Shown: positions 13,701-20,087 of the stretch, one piece after another
Layout of the letters: each line of letters starts with the position of its first letter
How positions within the stretch are numbered: position 1 is the stretch's first letter
Assembly: GCA_947495425.1 (NCBI GenBank)
Contig: CANLYR010000014.1
Coordinates: forward strand, 1 to 64,000
From: an uncultured Aquimarina sp.
GTDB lineage: Bacteria > Bacteroidota > Bacteroidia > Flavobacteriales > Flavobacteriaceae
DNA length: 64,000 nt
Direction: 5' to 3'
Made by a program: the position numbers and the translations under genes
The notes under the pieces: model-generated
What the model was told of the DNA's origin: nothing
Database searches by the model: none
What the model saw: only the letters and a program-made list of their open reading frames with translations

Positions 13701-16425
13701 TAAGTCCTACAAAAGTATGACTTGGTGTTGTTGTTGGGCCTTCAGTATCAGTAAAGGCTATTGTCGTACTGTTAATGATGTACGTATAATTAATTTGAGA
13801 ATCTGTTACTGTAATTTCTATTTGCCCTCTATCGCCTGGACAGGTAGGAGAAGTTGTTGTTACAACTTCAGTAGCATCTAATTCATCTAAGAATACTGTA
13901 TCCTGAAAAACACAAGCTGTAGGTAAACCACCTCTTTGACGAACATTTACTGTATACGTTCCCACTTCACTTATGGCTGGACCAGTAAATTCTGGAGAAT
14001 CCTGATATCCTATCACTGTATTGGTTACCGGTGTAATTAATTCATATTCATACTGATCTGATGAGTTCTGAACACGAAGCGTACCAGGAACACCACAAAT
14101 AATCTGTTCAATAACGACGAGCTGAGGATCAAAATTATCCTGAAATACGTTAAAATGGAATGGAATCGTACAGTTGTTATCAAACGTAGCACTAATTCTA
14201 TATTCTCCAGGTTGAGAAACTGTAAAGTTGATCCCGGTACCGACAGTCACCCAATCCCCATCACAACCAGAATCTGTGGTTGGGCAGTTCTCATCTCTTG
14301 TAACACTAGGACAAGCGGCAGGATCCAATCGCTCCCAGGCAATGCTGGTCGCTGTGGTAAATTGTGAATCTATAGCTAATGTGGTACCTGCTCCACATAA
14401 GAAAATTTCTGGCAAAGGTTCACCCGTTACAGGACATGTTCTTACATTACCATTAACATTGGGATTAGTTCCAAGGTTATTGGCAATGTCAACCACTGGA
14501 TTATCTACATCGTTAAATGACTCTACTTCAAAAGTTTCTAAACCATCCTGACAGCCTGGTGCTCCAGTTTTAGTAACCGTATATGTTCCTGCTGCTGTAA
14601 CATCAAGTGTTTGGTTTGTGCCAATTACGACTCCTGGATTGCTTGCGTTCTCCCAAGAATAATTAGTAAACCCATCACCAGCAGTAAGCGTTAACGATCC
14701 TGTACAAATAAAAGCAGGTTGAGATTCTGTAAAACAAATCCCATCATTAACTAAAACATTCGATGATCCTGTAACATCAAATTGACATGCATCTTGTTCT
14801 AAAATACTTTCTTCTCCTGTACGGGTAGTTCCAGAATCAACACCTGTATATGTAGAAATTGCAACATTATTGATCTGATTAGAACATGCATCTCGCAAAT
14901 CGGCACAGGTAGATACTACACTTACCCCAAAACGAACAGTATGTACTCCACCATTGCGCACAATAAGATTATCATTAATAGTAATATCGATTTGTCGATT
15001 ATCTGGTGTTGGGGTCGCTGTTATGCCCGGATTACTTGTTATGATACTCCCTAAGGTAAAATCTACATTGGCAGGCAATACATCACGAATTGTTGCGGCA
15101 GTAATGTCTTCATTACCTTGATTCTCTATGGTAAGCTCGTAAAATAATTGGTCTGCAAAATCTACCGGATCTCCGGTAATGTCTATTCCATTTTCATCCA
15201 ACACTCGCTTAGTAACGGTAAGCTCAGGTTCTATGATTTCTATCTGAAAAGAATTAAAGAATATACTGTATGCGTCACCATCAGACGTGGTGGCAAACTC
15301 GGCAGAGGTTTGATTATTTCCAATCGTTGCATTAGCTGCATTAGGAATGTTAAAAATATCAGCATCAAACCCTAATGTATTTTGCGAAGCTGGGTTTCTT
15401 GTGGTTACATATTGACCATCTACAGAAATCGAACTATCAAAAAAGTTGTTTTGTGGATTAGCTGGTGCTGTAAAAATATCAGTAAAAACACCTGCTGTAT
15501 TACGTACTTCAAATCTATCTGGTCCAAAAGGTTGATCTCCCTCTAGTGTAGCATTAGCATATCGAGCACGCACCGGTAATGGTGGTGGTAAGGTTTGAAA
15601 ACCAGAATACGTAAAGGTTTGAAGAGGATCTCCTGGGGCAATCACCAAATACCCACTATTTGTACTAATATATTTTGCAGATAAGGTAGGATCTTCGTAC
15701 GCCACAACCAATACCCACCCCCCGGATATACCGTTACTATTATTACCTGAAAATCCTGTAGCTGCACGCATATCGGCAACTGTGTACGTACCACTAGGAT
15801 TTGCTAAACCTTGTATTATGCTTGTAACATCTGCATAACATACGTAGGGGATATCAATAGCTGCATCATTCCCAAATACGGTTGGATATCCATCATAAAT
15901 TACGGTGGTTTGTGCAGGTGTAATCGTTGTATACCCCGGCTGACTTTGGTGTCTAATTTTTATCGTTCTATAATCAGGTCTTGGATCAGGTACCGGTAGA
16001 TTAGTATAATCTACATTATTACCGCTATTTATTCTATCGACAAAATACGATGCCGCCCAATATAACCCGGCATATGCAATTCGTTCACACCCTGAGGTAA
16101 GATCAAGATCGGCACTACTAGAACTGAATGTAGACCCATCACCATCGATATCAATGTAACCAAAGGTTCTTTGGTTGTTTGAGCAACGACCATTATAATC
16201 ATCATTAGGATTATAATTTGGTCCACTTCCATTTCTACAATCAGAATTTCTTAATCTCTGGTTTAGTCCTACGATCGCATTACCAATTATTTTAAGCTCT
16301 CCATTAATTTCTAATGTACTATTAGGAACTGGCTGAAAAGGCACTTGTGCATATAAATTGCTTATGTTACTGGCGAGTAAAACCAACATCGCCAATACGA
16401 TTTTGATATGTATTTTTGTTTTCAT
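1741..16425 (-). CDS. sprB: Giant SprB-like gliding-motility adhesin with type-B T9SS sorting domain
   Basis: This is a 4,894-residue secreted repeat protein. I take MKTKIHIKIVLAM at 16425 as the start, because it gives a clean signal peptide ending LYAQ; an in-frame ATG 33 bases upstream (16458) would only add residues in front of it. Order of parts: a unique beta-rich head (about 30-400), a DUF11-like Ig module (about 400-520, LTVTKRVLDENG...), then several dozen SprB-type repeats of roughly 80-100 residues. Each repeat shows C..DG.I.......GG.G.Y.Y followed by L..G.Y.V.V.D..GC. The chain ends in a gliding-motility-associated type-B sorting domain (VKVFDRYGRMLAEF, GWSGLYQGKQLPSGDYWY, GHFTLYR). 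In F. johnsoniae, SprB moves along the surface on the gliding motor, and the T9SS secretes it. It is flanked by sprD-like and sprF-like genes as in that operon. Two higher-order internal duplications are visible. Calcium or other ligand binding is not established here. Confidence 0.9.
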   Translation of the reverse strand: MKTKIHIKIVLAMLVLLASNISNLYAQVPFQPVPNSTLEINGELKIIGNAIVGLNQRLRNSDCRNGSGPNYNPNDDYNGRCSNNQRTFGYIDIDGDGSTFSSSSADLDLTSGCERIAYAGLYWAASYFVDRINSGNNVDYTNLPVPDPRPDYRTIKIRHQSQPGYTTITPAQTTVIYDGYPTVFGNDAAIDIPYVCYADVTSIIQGLANPSGTYTVADMRAATGFSGNNSNGISGGWVLVVAYEDPTLSAKYISTNSGYLVIAPGDPLQTFTYSGFQTLPPPLPVRARYANATLEGDQPFGPDRFEVRNTAGVFTDIFTAPANPQNNFFDSSISVDGQYVTTRNPASQNTLGFDADIFNIPNAANATIGNNQTSAEFATTSDGDAYSIFFNSFQIEIIEPELTVTKRVLDENGIDITGDPVDFADQLFYELTIENQGNEDITAATIRDVLPANVDFTLGSIITSNPGITATPTPDNRQIDITINDNLIVRNGGVHTVRFGVSVVSTCADLRDACSNQINNVAISTYTGVDSGTTRTGEESILEQDACQFDVTGSSNVLVNDGICFTESQPAFICTGSLTLTAGDGFTNYSWENASNPGVVIGTNQTLDVTAAGTYTVTKTGAPGCQDGLETFEVESFNDVDNPVVDIANNLGTNPNVNGNVRTCPVTGEPLPEIFLCGAGTTLAIDSQFTTATSIAWERLDPAACPSVTRDENCPTTDSGCDGDWVTVGTGINFTVSQPGEYRISATFDNNCTIPFHFNVFQDNFDPQLVVIEQIICGVPGTLRVQNSSDQYEYELITPVTNTVIGYQDSPEFTGPAISEVGTYTVNVRQRGGLPTACVFQDTVFLDELDATEVVTTTSPTCPGDRGQIEITVTDSQINYTYIINSTTIAFTDTEGPTTTPSHTFVGLNPDTYEVQVLSADGTCSEVFTETVNAAAPFSATAVLLSDLRCNPDYQPDPTLNDPSSPNYDPTAPPFDGDEFIAIYQVTVTGGSGNFAFNTQADFLGTTLAPLSGTTYEFRATAPGTYTVFVNDADSNCIIPAGSVVVSDYDPIQATATPISPECNSDTGSIEVTITQGTANGPFTYILDQGTPSEVTIGPSNNTTETFNNVDPNVSHTVTVADQFGCDFSVTPDVTFTVPGQIVATLNNTRPLSCNAATPDAEVTVTGIAGGSGSYEWSINPGGPFTAVVGTSFTADFASAGSYTIYIRDQAGTCVEPFPVSVDARLEVDSVTITPGDQDCTNQTVDVVLSASPDPLPASEIYEFSITPDPASGAAGTGGPTAFSTTTAYTFANGVSYTVTARRSDSECTNTGNFTGTVVPEIQITSATQDKPVNCVGASDGILSFTVGNSASYDYNVTGPSGPFTGTGSGTTAVTIPSLAAGTYTIIVTDNSLTAPAVNCTATTTVEITEPTLALSFTTDVDEADCGNPTGIITVNAVGGRGGYQYELRDAAGNLPALVAYQSGNVFDNLAPATYTVFVRDNSDPALACEVSQQVIMDVTGPPSIALDTSGDACYTPANPATQRITITPSIPTPLGPFTYSLNGAAPVAVDFTTPVGMPANTFEIPNLVPGAYTVIVTNTASTCSSGSIGFTINSELVVTANLTKDLTCAPNPDATVEFSATGGDSTYTFDIIDSGGGVFSAGVTSPTSIDTPDTYTIRVTDGEGCVATSAPFVVTPYEALAGNLVPIQPACPADTGGIIVNVTAGEGPFTYILDGTLTVGPIAATSNTFNGVDASIPHNVVVRDQFGCELPLGPISLTPPNAITATIDDNFRILSCTATPGAQAQVTSITGGSGTYEWSLNPAGPFTTVAAIPFEIDFATDGSYTLYIRNQATDNCVESFPITIAPLLEVDDITFTIDDSDCSAQTVEVTATAVPAGPTYTYSVVPAPVSGDATTGVFVLNRAVTYTFTATRGDNQCSYDEDFRQELLPAIQITNAVETDGTTCIGGNDGALSFTVGNSASFNYTITGPIAVPGGSGTGTTPVAVGSLEVGTYTITVTDASLAGGSPPNCQTSTTVTITEPDPIVFTIDAPTQDCAASTNTVSISAVSGGNGPVYTYVLNDSGGLPIGPSRPSNQPYNNVPNGIGYEIIVTDSDGCPSAPQTFNLNQLPQLNATVDASSDFCLDDGTVSFTIDIDGANPGTPDYTYNVTRSGTVVIPDTNVGALTTFTTTPDLTLPGDYVITITDSNGCPVILPTQTIAPAVELRVTQVADITCDALGNPVAAEFSFVVNGGYTPYDIAVSIDGSAFVDHLTNAVAPFANYTNTTAGSYVFRVIDDRGCEFRTTPLVVTDPDTPTITSPTVDLDCDGDTGTAVVNVTGTETPYEIDFQNTGTFVTITGTQITFPNLGEAVYPYTVRSNRGCLYPGTVEITTPDPITEVFRDEEPVTCGGSGTVTDLGAIDLEIAGGTANYTYTLVTAANFSVRPLVPAATAASTPNPVTTGTTVRFEGLDFGQYFIFVTDTNGCTDNAPFGPFDIFSPPNDLVQNITVSATCPGGVTFEIDVQGGSGINPPANPPPGFDIRIVGEPAPNGVFQPLDDSVGGVTPVDANTPIRDHTYTGLDFNRTYILEVRDNATGCLYQEIVPAEVPPSEPTIIHDPLTDITDVSCNPSTDDGIVEFEISAYDPSVTEVSWETFNAFTNVTLGAAYSGSAAGLTGANVPVTINNLPPGEYYVTVREVDGTQCPARLDFTIDLPDVITSVDTNQTPGNSCGTNAQVIMDTDGGTPFAIPPTADGYQYALIADDGFGAPVTTPTVVGDFPLLSNVIDLGNTNGQVQHIFVIDDRGCTFGPVTVTTVVNPLPTVTAPPFVDDACDYDNDYTFQVVGTGLGTLQYQLNGGTAVTGSIDNFNHVFRVSSAGTYTITITDETGCTNTDTIEVFDPLEVVAEFTTAPDCTTPDGVITTTLSATSPPAVGTLTYELQDGLGTPTGNTTGDASGVYTGVAPGSYIVEVTDDGRGPAPGCSFTAPVSIEAPTLPVLLPQPNTSVTCNGDADGVINAVLDPATEDPTATYQYEITAGPVTRPLQPSPQFTGLAAGTYTVQVTATEANGTLSVLCTDPQDYTIDDPTVVIADRSIQTQLSCGAANTVTPATIGITIDATTGTGPDYFVTVTRPDGVVIDRIPVPTPIPAPPAIALTIDAPVDGTYNFTVFDTNNCPLVLTPLDIPPLPVMTDPTVTPGTPINCTTNIQEVTVSVTGGTGPFDFVETSGAVTAQTGVATGTGNVDPPPGVQTNATFNLPAVGTYVFEIIDTGTGCTILTPEFVVPEYDTIEATIAPLTNVACTGDTTGEVTLTITGYAGTYDYVATNTTTAATVLGSGDTATDPATGLVISGLGAGDIVVTVTATQTPFCDDDSNTVSISEPAALTLDLDNATFPDCNNGLSVVTMVANGGVGPYNFAFVSGTLPQPDPATFPESNTFSLDPATSLNWVIFVEDANGCVTPREITIPDVTPPPVIDTIDPFVDDACDFDNNYTFTVTATSNVTIPPGAGTLTFSLDGGAQVAGTPTGPNTATIDFNVSGPGTYSVVAFDENGCPSLPRTIEVYPELQVTAVFTDPTCRDNDATIVATVTGGSDFTVNPGNFTFDLVDAVSGTSIAGVTQTPGPGANEITFSSTTPGTDGIFPGDYRVEVTDSAINTAPGCTDTFNITVPGFVDPIPSATVTPVSCFGGDDGTILIELDPTADDDTPYSYTLFVYDPSPTATGALVAGPQASPLFNNTVAPITAQQYEVVVTSGKGCSVTLEPITVGQPAAALNVVPTQTPYSCDAANDSVLPVITLTISGGTAPYDVSYTGPSSSGSETDVVDEDAGAADVQYTITAPVEGTYTITVTDDKNCVFTAFDVIVPPLAIMTDPTVIRDTSGINGGVISCTNPETVTVSVTGGTGPFEFLGTNGSPTPASQTVAAGTGDDPGTPEIETTATFTLPSVGSYVFRITDQTTTCFIDTPAYDIAEFDTIEAAITLGNDISCFNTTPPDGSVNLTVTGYTGPYTYDATNTTTGTVVSGGGDTTTDPATGLNIPGLEAGNIEVTVTATQTPFCDADSNVQAITLPPVITLTVNQVRDESCNPGDDALIEAVASGGTGALEYQLEDAGGGVLVAFGNDPRFGGFLLDGGVAPAGIDYVVRVRDTRSCEPTPFTINIQPPTPLGLNPIAPITLDCADSEDGTITAVATDGQGVGTYFFALTLPDGTQSAAVNNGTDTFTWNDLKPGSYTVTVSDNLACEETTTVLIDTPPAVTIDVNASGISCLTANPNTIVVTGGGGTPSAPGIGGYTYFYIDTSGTETFGTGPNGNEFNNLPEGDYDFFVRDNNNCESPSSNTIQVRDPDPLAVTLDLNNTSIVCFSEATGSVNSVATGGLGNYMYTLTGTDYLGFGVNTGPQTTSFFGDLLAGSYTYTTMSEDCVVDVQTFTITQPVEFQIDVDPIAISCNGETDGSIRVSVRVITPPGTPGGTAPYVYSLFDSADNTVFALVGDDFDNIPAEHTFENLPADTYRVEVADFNGCPRRVEDIVIIEPPLIEAIVTATTPEDCAGDMNGTATISISGGLQPPAPASPIYYWSIDGINYELVADPSNLFIDNLPGGVTNLFIRDSQNSATCQGAFTINITPGVRLEAPLAESLVCPEYDYTDPMNPVMTSEERYFVEFVIEEDSPIRNLDVIYTLNGINGTPDPAVNMTLDDDFQFEVVPGEYEGFMEYEMCRRSIGTIEVLEYTPLGIPVAEMTNNPQDPNEYQISVEGGRPFEREPNYAYYFTMLEDGMTIDNLDALDYTELQENIFVIRETADYVIRVVDAAGCETIVVQTLTYINIRIPNYFNPGNPNGTPEDRFWYPRQITPNSDDPFFFDDMEVKVFDRYGRMLAEFKGDQQGWSGLYQGKQLPSGDYWYTIILNDVDNREFTGHFTLYR
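4200..8010 (-). repeat. Higher-order duplication in the SprB array, C-terminal block
   Basis: A block of several SprB repeats is present twice in tandem with a period of about 2.0 kb. Anchors: PFVDDACDYDNDYTF (Cys codon 7990) against PFVDDACDFDNNYTF (6034); ATQTPFCDDDSN (6382) against ATQTPFCDADSN (4327); TITGYAGTYDYVATNTTT against TVTGYTGPYTYDATNTTT. Shifts of 1,956 and 2,055 bases show that indels followed the duplication. Confidence 0.75.
9850..13620 (-). repeat. Higher-order duplication in the SprB array, N-terminal block
   Basis: A second multi-repeat block is doubled with a period of about 1.85 kb. Anchors: the Cys of ECNSDTGSIEV (codon 13237) against ACPADTGGIIV (11350), 1,887 bases apart; the Cys of VNCVGASDG (12421) against TTCIGGNDG (10590), 1,831 bases apart. 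Between them DILSFTVGNSAS-type and PFTYILD-type strings recur. This block does not match the C-terminal block, so the two expansions were separate. Confidence 0.75.
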
Positions 16426-16459
16426 AAGCTGAGTATTTTGGGTTTCGTTTTGGGTCATT

Positions 16460-19400
16460 CTACTGTATCTTCAATATATAAAGATCACCGTTATACGAGT
16501 TATTTACATTAGAGAATAAACTCTGTTTTGCTTCATCAAGATCATCAAATCTCTTCAAATACACGTATATATAGTTGTCTTTGGGGTTTCTAAAAAATTG
16601 AGGTTCTAATCCTTGAGATTTTAACTTCTCCATTCCTTTTTCAAAATAATTTTCTCTTTTGAAAATATTAGTAATCAGGTAATATCCATTTTCGATATTG
16701 TGCCCTCCGATATAAGAAAGACTTTCAGTCAATACGGTATCGTCTTTGACCGTGTCTTTAATTAATCGGGTTTCCTGCAACAATCTCTTAAAGGATTCTA
16801 CCCTATTTTTGGCAATGTGTAAGATCCACATATCACCATAGTATCGGTTATCAATACTACTTATGTACTTATCTACAGCCTGATCTTTATTTCGATAGCT
16901 TTCGATAGCAACATATTGGAATTGATTTTCAGGATTAACAATAATTTGGGCATCATTAAATCCTAGATTTTTTAATGTGCTTGTAAACTTGTTGGCGTAC
17001 TCGCCTCCTTTAAACACATTTCCTATAAGATAATATCCTTCTGCATACCCAGGTATAAATTTGGTAGCAATTTGTGCTTCTGGTCTGGTTGCATCAGCAA
17101 ATTTTACAAACCTGTTACTCGCTGTGAGTCTTTTAGAACTTGTTGGGTTTGAGTCTTTAGCATCTTCATCCATATTCACAAGGGATTCTAACAACTTATT
17201 AAACTCACGCTTATCGACATTTAAGCTTGTGGTTAATAATGAATCTCTTCGTGCCATTATTTTGTTTGAAATTCGACTACTATTATCTAATTCTTGTTTA
17301 ATTTCAGCCAATCCTGCTTCATTTTCATCAGGAACATTTGCAGCAGCTTCGGCCTCTTGTCTTGCTTTCTCTTCTGCAGCCAATCGTGCAGCTTCAGCCT
17401 CTTGCCTTGCTTTCTCTTCTTCGGCTAATCGTGCAGCCTCAGCTTCTTTGGATGCAATCGCAGCCTCTAACTCTGATAATAAGCTTTGTTGATCTGCCTG
17501 AGGTAGTATAGCGCTTGAGCGCACAATATCTGCCTGACTCCGTAGCTCATTAACTGCTCCATTAGCAATAACAGATTTTGTAGTGGCGATCAACTCTTGT
17601 ATACTACGTGCTTGCTCGGCCTTACGTTGCTCTTCTGCCAATCGTGCAGCCTCTGCAGCCTCTTGCTGTATTCTTTCTTCTTCGGCTAATCGTGCAGCTT
17701 CGGCTTCTTTGGCCGCAATTGCAGCTTCTAGTTCTGCTAATAAGCTTTGTTGATCTGCCTGAGGTAGTATAGCGCTTGAGCGCACAATATCTGCTTGGCT
17801 TCGTAGCTCATTAACACTTCCGTTGGTAATCACAGTTTTTGTAGTGGCGATCAACTCTTGTATACTACGTGCTTCTTCTGCCTTACGTTGCTCTTCTGCC
17901 AATCGTGCAGCCTCTGTAGCCTCTTGCTGTATTCTTTCTTCTTCGGCTAATCGTGCGGCTTCGGCTTCTTTGGCTGCAATAGCAGCTTCTAACTCTGCTA
18001 ATAAGCTTTGTTGATCTGCCTGAGGTAGTATAGCACTTGATCGCACAATATCTGCTTGGCTTCGTAGTTCATTAACACTTCCATTGGCAATCACACCTCT
18101 TGTTGTGGTCATCAACGTGTTACGTTCTTCTACCTTGCGTTGTTCTTCTGCCAATCGTGCAGTTTCTGCGGCTTCTTGCTGTATTCTTTCTTCTTCTGCT
18201 AGTCGTGCTGTTTCGGCTTCTTTAGCCTCTTTAGCTTCGATAGCAGCATTTATTTCGGCTAGTGCGGTTTCCTGATCTTCAGAAGGCATAAATGCACTTG
18301 ATCGAATCAAATTTGCCTGACTTCGTAATGCCTCTACGCTACCATCAGCAATTACTGCCTTGGTTGATGTCAATATTTTTTGACTTTTAGCCTGATCGTC
18401 AGCTTTTCTTTGTTGTTCAACACGCTCAATATCTCTCTGTGCAGCCAATCGTTCTTCTTCTGCTTTTCGCTCTGCTTCTATACGCTCGATATCCCTTTGT
18501 GCCGCTAATCGTTCTTCTTCTGCCTTTTGCTCAGCAGCAATGCGTTCTGTTTCTTTTTGTGCCGCTAATCGTTCTTCTTCTGCTTTTTGCTCTTGTGCTG
18601 CAATTTCTACTTGCTCTTGTGCTGCAATTCTTGCTTCTTCTTCTGCTTGTTCTTTAGCAGCTTCGGCTTCTCTTATGGCTTCTTCGGCAGCAATTTGTTC
18701 TTCTTCTGTTTTTTGTCCGGCTGCTTCTTGTTGAGTGATTTCTTCCTGTAATCTTCTTTCGGCAGCAAGTCTTTCTTCTTCAGCTTGCTTTTCAGCAATT
18801 TCTGCACTTAGTCTCTGCTGTGATCTTAATCGCTCTTCTTCTTCTGCTTGTCTATTGAGTAATTTAACTTCTTCTTCTCTTTGAAGCTCCAATTGTCTCG
18901 CTGCTTCTGCTTCTTTATCTCTTGCTTCGGCAATAGATTTTTCGAGCGCACTCATTGCTTCTTGAGAATCACTCTTAGCTGTTCCTTGTTCGTTTTGTAA
19001 TTCTCTTATTAATTTGTTTTGTTCTAAAATTTCTTTTTTAAGCCTTCTAATTTCAGAATCTCGTGCTTCGTATGCTTTTTGTGTACCAGATTTTGATTTA
19101 CTACTTCTTCGGCGTGGTTTTTCTTTTTCGAAATTATAGGCCAATGCTACTTCATGAGTTGAACCAAAATTACCAACATCGCCCAGACCCATTTCATAGG
19201 TATACCCAATAGAAACATTTTCTGTGATGTTACCACCGATACCTACTGAGGCCCCATAAAAACTATTATACCCAGCCTGTGCCCAGCCTAGTTCTGGAAG
19301 TTCAAGAATTGCATTTCCTCCGTATCTGAGATTAGAATTAGATTCTAGCTCTGCTTCAGCACCAGAGTCTGGAAGCATTGTGGCATATACCATCCCTCGA

Positions 19401-20083
19401 ACCGTTTTGTCTGATCGTCTTTCTAGAGGTCTAGTGTACATCACATGGCCATTAAAAGCCATGTTATCAGTCAACAATTCGCTAGCTGTTAGATTATATG
19501 CAGCCAGATTTATCACCGAGACTCCTACATCAAACTCTGCATAATTAAAATTAACTCCAGGAGTTAATACAAAAACAGAACTATTTTCATAGTTTAGAAT
19601 TACATCATCGGTAACTATAATTTGGCCATTATTCAGGGTGTTTTGTGCAGCATCTATATTCGATTTAATTCCGCTTTGCGAAAAACCAAGATTCATACCA
19701 AATGTTAGGCTCATATCTCTATCCAGCTCTACATTGTATGCAAAGTTGGCCATACCGCCAAAATACCTATAGATTCCCTCATTTTGTTGATGTAAACCTA
19801 TAGAAACTCCTGTTTTTTCGTCAAAATTGGCAGTATAATTTATCAAATATGTTTGTGGGTTGTCGTTAAATCCGGCCCATTGTACTTTGCTGTATACGTT
19901 GATCGATTTTTTGTTTTCACGGACTAAAGAAAAGGTAGGGTTGAAATAAAAACGGTTGTATTTCACCAAATTATGGGTAGGGATATCTGTGGGAAGCACT
20001 CCAAATACTGTAGTACTTTCTTCTTGTCCTCTAATAAAGCTAGAGGATATACATATCATTAATAAAAGTAATCTTCTGACCAT
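16460..20083 (-). CDS. sprD: SprD-like protein: PorP/SprF barrel fused to repeat coiled coil and two SPOR-like domains
   Basis: The product has 1,207 residues. It has a signal peptide (MVRRLLLLMICISSSFIRG). Residues about 20-320 form a PorP/SprF-like beta-barrel. Residues about 335-900 are a very long Glu/Ala/Arg-rich coiled coil containing four 85-88-residue tandem units (ELRSQADIVRSSAILPQADQ core). The C-terminus carries two related about 75-residue SPOR-like modules (GYYLIGNVFKGGEYANKF... and GYYLITNIFKRENYFEKG..., each ending DMWILHI/DLYILKI). SPOR domains usually bind denuded peptidoglycan, so the protein probably links an outer-membrane barrel through the periplasm to the wall. Its place between sprC-like and sprB genes (4 bases after sprC, 34 bases before sprB) matches F. 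johnsoniae sprD, which supports SprB function. Domain order is seen directly. Orthology and the tethering role are inferred. Confidence 0.75.
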   Translation of the reverse strand: MVRRLLLLMICISSSFIRGQEESTTVFGVLPTDIPTHNLVKYNRFYFNPTFSLVRENKKSINVYSKVQWAGFNDNPQTYLINYTANFDEKTGVSIGLHQQNEGIYRYFGGMANFAYNVELDRDMSLTFGMNLGFSQSGIKSNIDAAQNTLNNGQIIVTDDVILNYENSSVFVLTPGVNFNYAEFDVGVSVINLAAYNLTASELLTDNMAFNGHVMYTRPLERRSDKTVRGMVYATMLPDSGAEAELESNSNLRYGGNAILELPELGWAQAGYNSFYGASVGIGGNITENVSIGYTYEMGLGDVGNFGSTHEVALAYNFEKEKPRRRSSKSKSGTQKAYEARDSEIRRLKKEILEQNKLIRELQNEQGTAKSDSQEAMSALEKSIAEARDKEAEAARQLELQREEEVKLLNRQAEEEERLRSQQRLSAEIAEKQAEEERLAAERRLQEEITQQEAAGQKTEEEQIAAEEAIREAEAAKEQAEEEARIAAQEQVEIAAQEQKAEEERLAAQKETERIAAEQKAEEERLAAQRDIERIEAERKAEEERLAAQRDIERVEQQRKADDQAKSQKILTSTKAVIADGSVEALRSQANLIRSSAFMPSEDQETALAEINAAIEAKEAKEAETARLAEEERIQQEAAETARLAEEQRKVEERNTLMTTTRGVIANGSVNELRSQADIVRSSAILPQADQQSLLAELEAAIAAKEAEAARLAEEERIQQEATEAARLAEEQRKAEEARSIQELIATTKTVITNGSVNELRSQADIVRSSAILPQADQQSLLAELEAAIAAKEAEAARLAEEERIQQEAAEAARLAEEQRKAEQARSIQELIATTKSVIANGAVNELRSQADIVRSSAILPQADQQSLLSELEAAIASKEAEAARLAEEEKARQEAEAARLAAEEKARQEAEAAANVPDENEAGLAEIKQELDNSSRISNKIMARRDSLLTTSLNVDKREFNKLLESLVNMDEDAKDSNPTSSKRLTASNRFVKFADATRPEAQIATKFIPGYAEGYYLIGNVFKGGEYANKFTSTLKNLGFNDAQIIVNPENQFQYVAIESYRNKDQAVDKYISSIDNRYYGDMWILHIAKNRVESFKRLLQETRLIKDTVKDDTVLTESLSYIGGHNIENGYYLITNIFKRENYFEKGMEKLKSQGLEPQFFRNPKDNYIYVYLKRFDDLDEAKQSLFSNVNNSYNGDLYILKIQ
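17380..18390 (-). repeat. Four tandem 85-88-residue units in the sprD coiled coil
   Basis: A protein-coding tandem repeat of about 261 bases. The marker AAGCTTTGTTGAT recurs at 17481, 17742 and 18003, exactly 261 bases apart, and a more diverged fourth unit lies upstream in the gene (to about 18390). Units encode a non-coil segment (ATTKTVITNGSVNELRSQAD) alternating with an Ala/Glu-rich coil. Near-identity at the DNA level implies recent expansion or gene conversion. Confidence 0.85.
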
Positions 20084-20087
20084 AAAT

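Noticed and set aside
2282..16232. Many open frames on the plus strand inside sprB
   Set aside because: They mirror the Thr/Gly/Pro/Val-rich repeat coding strand, have no plausible starts or domains, and the minus-strand frame is continuous across all of them.
17380..18390. Tandem 261-base units considered as CRISPR or satellite
   Set aside because: The period is a multiple of three, the frame is open throughout and the units encode alternating coil and linker.
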